A program made the translations under genes and the position numbers. 43,312 nt of DNA, taken from contig MU401727.1 of assembly GCA_022579005.1 (NCBI GenBank), positions 1 to 43,312 on the forward strand, given 5' to 3'. This document shows, piece by piece, positions 1 to 12,349 of the stretch (positions are counted from its first letter, which is position 1; each line of letters begins with the position of its first letter). The notes below the pieces were generated by a model. That model made no database searches and was not told the origin of the DNA. It worked only from the letters and a program-made list of their open reading frames with translations. The DNA is from Poronia punctata (Eukaryota > Ascomycota > Sordariomycetes > Xylariales > Xylariaceae).

Positions 1-1891
1 ATTAAGCTATTTTTATTTTAAATAGTATATAAAATTAAAAGCAAAACTACTTAGCTTTATAAAAAATTGTAACTAGTAGTTTAAAGCTATAATAACTATA
101 AAAAAAAGACGGTTTTATATTAAGCTTTAATTATATAATAAATAAGTTAACAAATTATATTTATACTTATATTATTTTTAATTTAAAACTATAATGCTTA
201 TAGTAAGCTAAAAAATATTATATAAGCATATATATAGTTAAAAAACACCTTTTTTTATATTATATATATACGTTTACTTATTAAACTTAAAAAAGTACTT
301 TAAAAGTACTATTTTTTAGTTACTTTATTTTTTTTATAGTTTAGCTAAATTTAATTTATACTAGTTTTAAACTTATTATAAATATTATTAAATTTAACTT
401 AAAATAATAATATTAAGTTATAACTTTTGCTTATTATTTATAAAAAGCAAACATAATAAATTTAGCATTATTATAATATAAATAAATAATATTTTATTAT
501 TTACTATACTAGCATTTTTAGCTAAAAAAAAAGCAAACTTTTTAAAGCTAAATTTAAAGCAAAACTAAAGCAATTTTTTAATAAAAAATAAGCTATTAAA
601 TTTAATAATATAAAGGTTATTTTTTAAAATAAAAAAGTAATTTTTATACAAAAAAGTTAAGTAAAAAATCTAACTAAAATTAACTTTATTTTAATTAATG
701 CTTTTTAGCAATATATTAGCTAAAAGGTATATAATATATATATTAGCAATATATATTAACTTAAAGCTATATTTAACTTATTAATAGCTATATAAGTTAT
801 TAAACTTATAAAAAACAATATTTAAATATTAAATAAGCAAATTAACTAATAAATTAAAAGCAAGCACTATAAATTAACGTATATACCTTTAAACTTAATA
901 AAAGCAAAGCTATTTATTTTTATAAATAAATTATTTACTAATAATATTAACCTAAGCCTTTAAATTAGTTTTATTATTATTTTTACTATTAAATTAATTT
1001 TAAATTATAAGTAAAATAAATATAAAATTACTAGCAATATTATATACTAAAACTTAAATAAATATAAGCGTAATACTTAATTTATTTTTGTTAATAAACT
1101 ATATAGTATAGTTAATAAAGTTAATAGCGCTATTGCTTTATATACTACCTTGCACTTAATTTTTAAAGTACTTAAATTACTTTTAATTCTTTTAGTACTT
1201 TATACTAATTTTAAGTTACTTTACTAGTATTTTATAAAGCTTAAAAGTACGCGTAAAAAACGCTTTATAATTAACGTAATATTGCTATAAAGATTTTATA
1301 AAAAAAAGAAATTATAAAAGTATATTAAATTAATAAAAAAAATAACCTTGCAAATTTATTTACAAAAAAAGCTTTTAACTAAGTACTTAAGTTTTTTATT
1401 ATAATAAATTAAATATAAATAAAACTTAAAGCAATAGTAAATTGCTTATAAATTAAAAACAAAGGCATAAAAAAATAAAAATATAGTTAAAAAAAAATAG
1501 CAAGTATTAAAATTTTTTTTAATACTTTTAACTTTATTAACTATATTAAAACTATTAAAACGCAAATATCTTATAAATATAAATATTTAGTTTTTTATAT
1601 ATTTATTATTAATTGCGTTAAACTTACCTTATTAAAAAAGTATATATACAATATATATATAGTATATAACTAGTATATAAAGAGTATATGTTCTTTATAT
1701 ATTAAATATATAAAGTATACGTGTTCCTTTTATATTGCTAATAGGTTTTAATTAATTATAAACCCTTATAGCTATATAAAACCTGCTAAAAAAAGTCCTT
1801 ATAACTTTTTTTTCTTTTTAATTAATTAAGTTAACATAGTACTATAAATAGTAATGTATTGTGATTATATTTACCCCTAGCCAGACCAACA
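1..1891 (+). mobile_element. 3' part of an RIP-degraded LTR retrotransposon (family 1, copy 1)
   Basis: This segment aligns base for base, with scattered mostly C/T and G/A differences, to 28114-30000, the 3' end of the complete element at 23758-30000. It therefore holds about 1.5 kb of internal sequence followed by one LTR (1505-1891). The rest of the element lies to the left of the window. No open reading frame survives: the internal part is full of TAA and TAG in every frame. Strand is inferred from an A-rich purine run just before the LTR, as expected of a polypurine tract. The protein family (Gypsy or Copia) cannot be read. Confidence 0.85.
1505..1891 (+). repeat. LTR of family 1 (copy 1)
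   Basis: This is a 387-bp copy of the LTR also seen at 23758-24142 and 29613-30000. It begins TATTAAAAT, which fits an original TGTT start hit by G-to-A, and ends ACCAACA, giving the usual TGTT...AACA inverted ends. Its last 25 bases (CCCCTAGCCAGACCAACA) keep cytosines that are T in the other two copies, so this copy shows the less mutated form of the LTR end. Confidence 0.85.
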
Positions 1892-1904
1892 GTTTAATTT
1901 AATA

Positions 1905-4900
1905 TTAAATAATATTTCTTTTTGCTTATTTTCTTCATTTATTTTTTAACTTAAATAATACTATTTAACTATAATTTCTTAGCTAGTTCTTTTATAGCTT
2001 AAATAATAATATAAGAAATATATTATAAACTTAAGATAAATTTTAAATAACTTAATTTAATATGTTTAAACTTTTATTGTTTTAATAACTTTAACTTAAA
2101 TATATATAAAAGCTAGTTTCTTTTATACTTAAACTTAAAGTATAATACTAATAGCTTTCCTATATTATTTATTTAAAACTTTCTTAGTATATAATATTTA
2201 TTATAATGCTTTTATATAATTTTTATAGCTTATTTCTAATGCTTATAAACTATATAGTATATAGCTTTAATACGTTATAGCTTTTTTTTTTACTTTTTAA
2301 ACTTATACCTAAAAATGCTTTAATATATACTTAATACTTTTTAAGTAGTACTTATATAATGCTTTAAATAGTAAATAGCTTATAGTAGCATATTAACTAT
2401 TATTATAAATAAACTAAGCTTTTAACAATATTTTAATTTATATATTTAGCTTATTTATAGTAGTAATATAAAAATATTCTTTTAAAGTTTAGTATATTTA
2501 CTTTATTTAGCTATTGGTTTAAAAGTGCTATATAATAAATAGCTACTAATATATTTTTCTAACTTTATAAAACCTTTTTAAAAATTTATTTATAATAAGT
2601 TTATTTTTATTATTTACTATTTCTTTAAAAGACTTATATTAATAGTTTACTTTATAATATATAATGACTATAAGCTTAGCAGCGTTAAGTATTTTTTATA
2701 TAAAAATAAATAATACTATTTTTATTAACTAGTTTATAATAATTAAAATTATATTATAAATATTGCTATTTGCTTTAGTATATAAAAGAAGTTTTATAAT
2801 AAAATCTAACCTAATTTTTTAAAAGGGCTGCCGTAATAAAAGTAGTAACTAAAGCTTTTTATAAAGCTTATACTTTAGTTTTTAAGCGCTTTTATATAGT
2901 GCGCAGCTAATAACGTATTTTTAAACTTTTTGCTTTAAGCTTTTTTAATAAAACTTATACTATAATAATTTAGCTTTTTTTTTATGCCTAGCTTTAAATT
3001 TATTATAATACTAATATATTAATTACTTTATTAAAGCTTTTTAAGCTAAAACTACTAGCTACTTTTTAAAGTATAATATACTATAATTATTAACATAATA
3101 TTTTTTTATATATTTTAGCTTTATAGCGTATAACTTTTATAATTTTTATAAAAATAAAGTTTTTGCTTATAATTTATAAACTATTTAATAAAATTCTATT
3201 AAAGCTGTTAATTAAAAAGCTATTTTGCTTGAAGCTAATTTTTTAGCTTTAGTATATAAAATATATTAGTTATAAATAATAGGTTTAGCTTTTTAAAAAA
3301 AACAAAATAGTTTCTATACTTTTAATAATAGCTTTTATTAAATAAGTTATTATTATTATTTATATAGTATATAATATATAAGTTAAATATATATATTAAT
3401 GCTTTTTACTTTTAAACTTTTAAAAATTGTTTATAATTATATAGTAAAAGTTTAGTAATTTATAAGCTTATAAATTTATATTTATACTTTTATTTTTAAA
3501 CAAGCTAATAAATATAAGTTTAATAAAAGTTTTTAAGCTGCTTTAGTAGCGTAAGCTAATGCTTTACTTTTTTGTTTTTAAACAAGATTTTTATTAGTAA
3601 TTACTATATTTTTTATAGTAGCTTGCTAATTAGTTAAAGCTTTTTTTAATATTAGTATTATATTTTTATATTAAATCTTTTTTAGCTATATAATTTAGTT
3701 TTTTAATAGTTTATTTACTAAGTTTAAGATGCTTAATTAATATTTTTTATTAAAATTAAACTATATTAGCTTATATACTTAGTAAGCAAGCTTTTTTATA
3801 AATTTTATGTTAGTAAATTAACTACGTTTTTTAAAGCTATATAATTTATTTATATTATAAAAGTTTTATTTGTTTTTTTTTAAATATTATTGCTAGTGCT
3901 TATAGCTTTTTATAATTATTAAAAGCTTTTAATAGCTTATTACCTATCTAGTTTCTATGTTTATAAACTTTTATAACTAGTAAGCAACTAGCTTTTATGT
4001 TTTTATATAAAGTTATAATAATATTTCTAATATTGCTTTTATTAATATTCTTTTTTAAAATATTTAAATAACTATTATAGTAGTAAAAAGTAGTTATTAA
4101 TATAAAGGTTTTTTATATATTTAAACATTTAATTTACTTTTAAGGTTTACTTAAAAATATCGCTTAGTAAAGTATAATCTTTTTAAATATTAAAATAGCT
4201 ATAATTAATAAAATAACGTTTATATATTTAGCTATAAACCTTTTATAAAAGTTTATAAACTTTAAAAATACTTATATATTATATATTAAAATTAGTACTT
4301 TTTATTTTTAAATAATAGCAACCTTTTAAACATTTATTTTTATTTTTTTAGTTATAATAATAAACTTTCAAAATTCCATTTTAGTTTTAAAAAACTTATA
4401 CTTTTATAGTATTATAAATAGTTAATATTTTGCTAACTGCTTATAAACTAATTAAAAATACTTTTAATATTTTCCTTTTATTTTTTAAAAAACTATAATA
4501 TTATTTTAGTAGACTATATAAATATAATTTACTAGCTTAGCTAGCGCTTTATATATATAAGCTTAAAAAGTTATAAAAGTATTAGTTAATTTAAAAAATA
4601 TAATTATATACTTAAAATGTTTATATCCTTTTTAAAAAGCAGTTTTTTATTTATTACTACGCTTAATTTAAATATAGTAGTAAGCGTTATAAACGTTTAG
4701 CTTTAAAAAAACCTTTACTAACTTTAGCTTATTTATTACTTTTAATATAAAAGGTAAAAAGTTTTATTTTTTATAATTATTTTATCTAAGCTTTTATAAT
4801 TAATATAAAGCGTTATAGTTTTTTTTAATATAAATAAAATAAAAGCTTTTATGTTTGCTTTTAAATACTATATATAGCTTATTATAAAGCTTTTTTTAAA

Positions 4901-5740
4901 ATAATTTTTAAGTATTTGCTATTAAGCTTTTATAGTAAAATAAATTAAACCAAATAAAACTTATACCTTTTTTACTAAGTTTATTATATATTATACTTTT
5001 TTTAGCACTAATAACTTTTTTGCTAATAGCTTAGAATATATATGCTAAAACGCTTTAAAATATTTAAATAAAAACTATTATAATAAATGATTTTATTAAA
5101 GAAGCTACTATATAATAGCAGCTTAAAGTAAAAGAAATAGCTTTTACTTTTTTAGCTTTTTTAACTTTTTAACTTTTTTAACTTTTTAAACTTTTTTAAA
5201 AGTTTTTAGCTATTAGTTAATTATTTATTTTAATAAGTATTATATTTTATGTTAAGTTTTTTAGTTTACTAATAAGCTCTTTACCTTTTTTATACCTTTT
5301 TGTTTTTTAACGTTTTATAAATTCAGTTTAGCTATTAGCTAGCTTTTTTCGTTTTATTATTTATTTTTACTATTAAGTTTATTAAGCTTATTTATATTAT
5401 TACTAGTTATTCTCTTAATAGTTGTAAACTATACCTAGGTTTTAGTTTAAATGCCTTTATAAAACATCGCGTTATAACTTAAAAATATAAAAACAAAAAA
5501 ATGTAAAAGTTTTAATAATAAAGTAGTTATAAAGTAATATTGCTAGCAATTTTAAAAACTAAGTATATTATATAACTTTTATTTAGTTAACTAAGTAAGT
5601 AACCAGGTTAGCTAAAAGATTAAAAAAAGTATAACCAGCTAATTTAGAGCTAAAGGTTAGCATAGGTTTAGCCTTTATATAGTTTATATACTAGTAGCGC
5701 AGCTAGTAAGTGCTATAAGTAAGTGCTTTATTTTATATTA
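1905..5740. mobile_element. Degraded transposon, copy A
   Basis: A stretch of about 3.8 kb that aligns collinearly with copy B (about 8685-15130). Shared landmarks include the starts near 1905 and 8685, the segment around 4081-4210 matching 10795-10850 plus 11663-11720, and the end around 5515-5740 matching 14910-15130. Differences are mostly transitions, as expected of RIP. Compared with copy B it lacks about 1.6 kb (see 12885-14475) and lacks the two short insertions. No terminal inverted repeats, LTR pair or readable protein could be found, so class and orientation stay open. Boundaries are good to a few tens of bases. Confidence 0.7.
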
Positions 5741-6769
5741 ATAATGGTATAATAACTAAAAATGGCTTAATTAAGCTTTATTTAATATAGAACTACTATA
5801 TATTAAACTTTATTATTTATAAAAGATTTTTAAAACAACTTTAAAAATTTAAAAGCTTTATAAAAGAAAATATAAATTTAACTAATTTTAATGAATATTA
5901 TAAAACTTTAAATCTTTTATTACACATTAATATATAATTAATAAAATGTGCTTTACTAAAGAATAATTGGTTATAAGTTTAATTTATTAATTTATTAGTT
6001 TAATAATTTATTAAATAAACCTTTTTAAGTTATTTTAATTATATAAGAAATACGGCTTTTAACTTTATATGTAAAATTAACTTTTAAATTAAAAAGGAAA
6101 ACAATAAAAGCTTTAAATACGGATTTTTTAAAAATATTAAATATTAACGATTTTTTATTAAAACTATTAAAACTAATAAGTATATTAAAGCAACTAAGTT
6201 TATTAAAGTAACTAAGTTTATTAAAGTAACTAAGTTTATTAAAGTAACTAAGTTTATTAAAGTAACTAAGTTTATTAAAGTAACTAAGTTTATTAAAACT
6301 GCTTAAGTAATAAAACTACTAAATCTTTTTAAAAAAGTAATTAATACTTTTATTATAGTTTAAAGTTACTATTTAATATAAACTTTAATAGTTAAAAAAT
6401 AAAGATTAAAAAAGTGTTAGCATTTTTATATTTAACTTTAAACTTAAAAGACTTTAACTAAGTTAATATAAGCTTAAAACCTATTTATAATAATATTAAT
6501 ATAACGTTTTATAAAAGCCTTAAAATAAGTCTTTAAGCAAATAGATTAAATATATATATATATTAAATAAAGTACTAGCACGTTACATTAATTACTTTTA
6601 TTTTAAAATAATTATTTTAAGCTTTACTAAATACTTTTTTATCTTAAATTTTAAATTTATAAAATCCACTATATTATCTTATAGTTCCTTTTACTAAATA
6701 GTGCAATAATTTAACTAAATTAATATAATTAAAATTTTAGTTACAATTTATTTCGTTTATAATAGTAGC
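5741..6769. other. AT-rich gene-free spacer between repeats
   Basis: About 1 kb of very AT-rich sequence between the end of copy A and the short copy C. It contains the 18-bp tandem array at 6184-6291 and otherwise shows no open reading frame, RNA gene or match to other parts of the window that I could see. It is probably further degraded transposon sequence. Confidence 0.6.
6184..6291. repeat. 18-bp tandem repeat, six copies
   Basis: Six head-to-tail copies of an 18-bp unit (ATTAAAGTAACTAAGTTT) followed by a broken seventh. The first unit has GCAAC where the other five have GTAAC, one C/T transition; the other five are identical. Because 18 is a multiple of three, the array could once have coded a six-residue repeat, but this is inference only. 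Confidence 0.95.
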
Positions 6770-7005
6770 TAAGTATAAGGGTTTTAGCAATAAAGTAGTT
6801 ATAAATTAATGTTGCTAGCAATTTTAAAAACTTGGTATATTAAATAACTTTTGTTTAATTAGCTAAATAAGTAACTAAGCTAGCTAAAGAAATTAAAAAG
6901 AATATAACTAGCAAACCTTTACCTATTAGTTAGCATAGCTTTAGCTAATATATAGTTTATATGTAAATAGCTTAATAAGTAAGTTTTTTAGCTAAGTTTT
7001 TTATT
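6770..7005. repeat. Terminal fragment of the copy A/B repeat (copy C)
   Basis: This 235-bp segment matches the right ends of copy A (about 5510-5740) and copy B (about 14905-15130), sharing blocks such as GTTGCTAGCAATTTTAAAAA and TTAGCATAGCTTTAGC. The match does not extend left of about 6770. It is either a truncated copy of the element or a separately mobile terminal unit. A 5'-truncated non-LTR element would look like this, but no protein evidence supports that. Confidence 0.75.
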
Positions 7006-8684
7006 ATACTGCCTTTTTTTAAAGTGGCTAGTTTTTAGCAATTTTAGCATTTATAAATATATTTACTAATTAAGTTTATTTTTAATTTATTTAATTAAAT
7101 TACTTTATTATATTTTATACGTTATCTTTTTATTAACTTATTAGCTTATACTTAGCTTTATATATTTTTTCTAATTTTATAAGCTTATTTTTAGTATACA
7201 CCTTTTTAGTATTACTATTTTATTAAAGCTTTTATTAAACAATTGCTATTATACTGCTTTTAAAGCTTTTATATTTTAAGTTGATATATTAGTATACTTT
7301 TAATATTAAACTAAGTTAGTTATTTTTAAACTATAAAATTTTTAATTTTAAATATAATTTTGTTTAGCTAAATAATAATAAGCTAAAAGTTATAATAATA
7401 CTTAATAAAAAGCCTTACTAGCACTATATTTTTAATATATATTTAAATTTTTATATTTATTATTTTTGCTCCTTTAATAATATTAACTATACTTTTTATA
7501 AAAGAAACTACTATAATTATTATATTATATATTTATTATCTTTTTGCTTATTAGTTTGCTAAATATTATATTTTTTAATACTTTTTGCTTTAATTAGTAT
7601 AGCTTAAAACATTATATAGTACGCTATTTATTTTTATATTAAAATTAAAACTATTTAGTAAAACTATTAAGCTATTATTACTAAAGCTAAAAAAAAAAAT
7701 AAACCCTACTTTATTAAAAAATGCTTTTACTTTAAAAGGTTAACATATATTTTACTTATTTAAAGTAAGCTTAGCTTTTTAGCATATAATTACTTTTTAA
7801 AAAAAGCTAATTATATTAATAAAAAAATAATTATATTATTATTTACTAAAGATTAGTTACTATTTATTATTTATTAACTATTATAGTTATTTTCTTTATG
7901 GTTTATACTTTTACTACTTATTTACTAATATAATTACTAATACTTAGCAGTTTTATATTAATAAAAAAAGCTTTTAGTTAATAATTTTAATAATATTTTA
8001 TATAAAGCCTAGTTTTTTCTTTATTTTTAAAGTATTAAAATAGCTTTTTAAGCAATTTAAATACTTACTTATATTAATTATATATGCTTATTTTAAAAGC
8101 TGCTAATAAAAAGTTAAACTTTAAAAAAGCTTATAAAAAAGTAATAAAGCGTTTTTTAATATTAGCAGAGCTTATTAAAAGCTTTTTATTTATAAAGTAG
8201 TTTTTATTACTACTAATAGCTTTATTTATAATATTTATTAAACTACGCTACCTATTTTTAGCTATAGCAATTTTAATAATATAATATATTATTTATTTTT
8301 TTAGCTACTTTTTAGCTTTTACTTGCTAACTTTTTACTTAATAATAATACTTTTTATATTAGTAATTTAAGTATACTTTAACCTATAATAAATTTATTAA
8401 ATATAAGTTTTTTATTTTTTATAATATTATAGCTTAGTTTAGCTTCCTTAGCAATACCCTCTTATTTTTTTATTAACTAAGTATATCCTTTATAACTTAA
8501 TATTCATTATACTAATATAACTACTTTATTTATTATTTTACTTAATATAAACTTTTTTAACTTTTTTTTCATTTTAATTTAGTAAATAGCTTATATTTAC
8601 TAAGTATTTAGCTAGTTTTTAAATATTATATTTTATAAGCTAGCTTTTTTATTTCTTAAATATTTTTATTTACTTTAGGTTTTT
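7006..8684. other. AT-rich gene-free region, probable degraded repeats
   Basis: About 1.7 kb, nearly all A/T, with remaining C mostly in GCT and ACT contexts. There is no open reading frame and no recognisable RNA gene, and I found no clear match elsewhere in the window. It is presumably older RIP-degraded transposon sequence. Confidence 0.6.
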
Positions 8685-10843
8685 TAATACTAAATAATAT
8701 TTTTTATTTCTTTTTTAACTTAAGTAGCGCTATTTTGCTAGCGGTTTTTAGCTAGTTTATTTATAGCTTAAATAATAATATAAAATATATATTATAAACT
8801 TAAAAATAAATTTTAACTAACTAAATTTAGTACGCTTAAATTTTTACTTTTTTAAAAACTTTAACTTAAATATATATATACACTAGCTTTTTTAATATTT
8901 AAACTTAAAATATATTATAAATAGCTTTATTATATTACTTGCTTAAAACCTTTTTAATATAAAATACTTATTATAATGCTTTTATATTAACTTTACTACT
9001 TACTTTTAATACTTATAAACTATAAAATATATAACCTTTATTTCCTATAACTTTTGTTTTATTTTTTAAATATTAAATTAAAGGTACTTTAATATATACT
9101 TAATACTTTTTAAATAGTAAATAGCTTATAATAATATATTAGCTATTATTATATATAAACTTAGCCTTTACTAATACTTTAACTTAGCTATTTAGCTTAC
9201 TAGTATAAAAAGTATAAAAGTATTTTTAAAGTTTAGTATACTTATTTTATTTAGCTATTAGTTTAAAAGTAATATATAGTTAATAGCTATTAATATATAT
9301 TTTATATTTTTATTACTTATAATTTTATTAAAGGCTTTATACTAATAACTTACTTTATACTATATAATTACTATAAGCTTAGTAGTATTAAACGCTTTTT
9401 ATATAAAAGCAAATAATACTATTTTTATAAACTAGTTTATAATAATTAAAATTATATTATAAACCTTACTATTTGCTTTTATATATAAAAGTAGTTTTCT
9501 AATAAGATTTAAGCTATTTCTTTAAAAAAAAAGCTGCTATAATAAAAATAATAATTAAAACTTTTTATAAAGCTTATACCTTAACTTTTAAATACTTTTA
9601 TATTATATATAGCTAGCAATATATTTTTAAACATTTTACTTTAAACCTTTTTAATAAAACTTATATTATAATAACTTAGTTATTTTTTTATATGCCTAGC
9701 TTTAAAGTTATTATAGTACTAGTATTTTAATTATTTTATTAAAGCTTTTTAAGCTAAAATTACTAGCTATTTTTTAAAATATAATATACTTTTATTATTA
9801 ATATAATATTTTTTATATATTTTAGCTTTATAGTATATAATTTTTGCTAGCTTTATAAACATAAAGTTTTTAGCTTATAATTTATAAAATATTTTATAAA
9901 ACTGTATTAAAGCTACTAATTTAAAAGCTATTTTACTTTAAGCTAATTTCTTAGCTTTAATACATAAAACATATTAGTTATAAATAATAGCTTTAGCTTT
10001 TTTCTTTAAAAAGCAGTTTTTATACTTTAAGCTATAGCTTTTACTAAATAAGTTACTATTACTATTTATATAGTATATAATATATAAGTTAAATATATAT
10101 ATTAATACTTTTTACCTTTTTATTTTTAAAAATTGTTTATAATTATATAGTAAAAGTCTAGCGTTTTATAAGCTTATAAGCTTATAATTTATGCTTTTAT
10201 TATTAAATAAGCTAATAAATACAAATTTAATAAAGCTTTTTAAGCTGCTTTAATAGTATAAGCTAATACTTTACTTTTTCTTTTTAAACAAGATTTTTGC
10301 TAATAATTATTATATTTTTTATAATGGCTTACTAACTAGTTAAAGCTTTCTTTTTAATATTAGTATTATATTTTTATATTAAATTCTTTTAGCTATATAA
10401 TTTAGCTTTTTTAATAGTTTATTTACTAAGTTTAATATACTTAATTAGTATTTTATGTTAAAATTAAACTATACTAGTTTATAGACTTAGTAAGTAAGCT
10501 TTTTAAACAAGTTTTATATTAATAAGTTAACTATGCTTTTTAAAGCTATATAATTTATTTATACTATAAAGGTTTTATTTATTTTTTAAACATATTATTA
10601 TTAGTGTTTATAACTTTTTATAATTACTAAACGCTTTTACTAGCTTATTACCTATTTAGTTTTTTTATTTATAAGCTTTTATAACTAGTAAATAACTAGT
10701 TTTTATATTTTCTTTTATAAAAGTATAATAATATTTTTAATATTGCTTTTATTAATATATTTATTTTTACTTTAATATTTAAACAGCTATTTTAGTAGTA
10801 AAAAGTAGTTACTAATATAAAAGCTTTTTTTATATTTTTAAAC

Positions 10844-10850
10844 GCTTTAT
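10844..10850. repeat. Left target-site duplication of the 812-bp element
   Basis: GCTTTAT occurs here and again at 11663-11669, immediately outside the inserted element. Copy A has a single corresponding site near 4125-4140 without the insert. The exact duplication length is uncertain by a few bases because bases at the element ends resemble the flank. Confidence 0.7.
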
Positions 10851-10952
10851 AAAGAGAAGGTATAAATTAGGGTATAATAAAGGTCTTTTATAGTAAGCTA
10901 CTATATTTGCTTTAACACTTCTACATATTATAATTACCTATCTAACCTAACA
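10851..10952. repeat. Left terminal direct repeat of the 812-bp element
   Basis: 102 bp matching 11561-11662 with 11 differences, all C/T or A/G. It keeps several C bases (CACTTCTACA, TACCTATCTAACC) that are T in the right copy. Confidence 0.85.
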
Positions 10953-11560
10953 TATAGTAAGAGCTGCAAACATTAAACCTGCGCAGTTTCCTATTGCAGT
11001 ACTTAATATATTACAATATAAGCTTAATTATTTATACCTATAATATAATTCTAATTTATTTGCCGGTTAAGAGCTGTTGCCTTGCTATGCCTTTGCTTTT
11101 GCTTTATTTTAGCGTTTTGTTTAGTTGTTAACTAACATACTTATACTTAAAATAAAAAGTATAAGCAATGCTAACATTCTAACCTACTTATACCGACTAT
11201 ACCTCCTTGCCGCGGGCTTAAGTAGAGAGAAAAAAAGAATTACTTATATGCATACATTACCTTTTATTTTTTTAAATTTATTATAACTAACGTTAGAAAC
11301 GGGTTTAATTTAATAAAAATTTAAAAGATTTTAGCATATAACTTTGTACTAAACTTAGTAGACAGTATTTAACGTATTTCCAGGCTAGCGCAAAGGAAAG
11401 GGCAGGTAAAGGAGACCTTATAAAGTAGTTATATTTAAAGGTATTTAAAAAGAATATAGAAACAAAGTTATTATAATAAATTTAAATGTATTTCTAGTGG
11501 TTTATATATAGTAGTTTTGCCTTATTAGTAACGTATAGCGAGGGAAGTTTAGCTGTGTAT

Positions 11561-11662
11561 AAGGGAAAGGTATAAATTAGGGTATAATAAAGGTCTTTTA
11601 TAGTAGGCTACTATATTTGCTCTAATACTTTTATATATTATAATTATCTATTTAACCTAATA
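11561..11662. repeat. Right terminal direct repeat of the 812-bp element
   Basis: 102 bp, same length as the left repeat and aligned to it without gaps. All differences are transitions, as expected if both were identical at insertion and then mutated by cytosine deamination. Confidence 0.85.
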
Positions 11663-12054
11663 GCTTTATTTACTTTTAAAGTTTACTTAATTCTTTTTTA
11701 AAAATAGCTATAATTAATATAGTAATATTTATATATTTAGCTATAAACGTTTTATAAAAGTTTATAAACGTTAAAAACACTTATATATTAAATATTAAAG
11801 TTAGTACTATTTACTTTTAAATAGCAATAATGTTTTAAAAATCTATTTTTATTTTTTTAATTTTAATAATAAACTTTAAAAACTTTATATTAATTTTAAA
11901 AAACATATATTTTAATAGCTTTATAAATAATTAATACTTTATTAACTGCTTATAAACTAATTAAAATTGCTTTTTTATTTTTTTTACTTTTTTAAAAAAC
12001 CTATAATATTATTTAAGTAAACTATATAAATATAATTTACTAGCTTAGCTAATA

Positions 12055-12349
12055 TAATAATTAGTAAGGCATAGTAGCCATATATTAACGCTATATAAAA
12101 GATTTTAAGTTAAGGAGAAAAAAGAGAGACTAGCTACGCTAAGATCTATCCTCTTGCTACTTATACATAGATACCTAGCTAAAAATATAGGTGTGCAATT
12201 AATTAGATTGTTTTGCTAGGTAGGTCCGGCTAAGCGAGGGCGGTGTTTAGTACTACCCAGGACCTACCCTGCAATGACGTGCGTGGTCTGTAGGTCATGT
12301 AACTGTTCCCTAGGTCACGTGACCTTGACTTAACAGGCTTGACCGTTAT
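12055..12349. mobile_element. 295-bp non-autonomous insertion with an 8-bp target duplication
   Basis: The segment interrupts copy B and is absent from copy A, where the sequence runs straight through (near 4535-4550). It is flanked by exact AGCTAATA copies at 12047-12054 and 12350-12357. Its ends are weakly inverted: ATAATTAGTAAGGC at the left against ATAACGGTCAAGCC on the opposite strand at the right, with three of the six mismatches compatible with C-to-T or G-to-A change. An 8-bp target duplication and short size suggest a MITE-like DNA element (hAT-type transposases make 8-bp duplications), but a solo LTR cannot be excluded. It is far less AT-rich than its host, so it is probably younger. 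Confidence 0.75.
12312..12325. repeat. 14-bp perfect palindrome containing CACGTG
   Basis: AGGTCACGTGACCT reads the same on both strands and centres on an E-box core. It lies near the right end of the 295-bp insertion. A related half (GTAGGTCATGTAACT) lies just upstream. Function is unknown: it could be a transposase-binding site, a chance bHLH-type site or part of the element's terminal structure. Confidence 0.9.

Larger units (their letters stand above)
10851..11662. mobile_element. 812-bp insertion with 102-bp terminal direct repeats (TRIM-like)
   Basis: The segment interrupts copy B exactly where copy A is continuous. It starts and ends with direct repeats of 102 bp (10851-10952 and 11561-11662) that differ at 11 positions, all transitions. 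The first repeat ends CA. The 608-bp interior is visibly richer in G and C than the host repeat and has no long open reading frame. Short size, terminal direct repeats and lack of coding capacity resemble a terminal-repeat retrotransposon in miniature. An internally deleted LTR element is the alternative. A purine-rich run (GCGAGGGAAG, about 11538-11547) lies near the right repeat. Confidence 0.8.
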
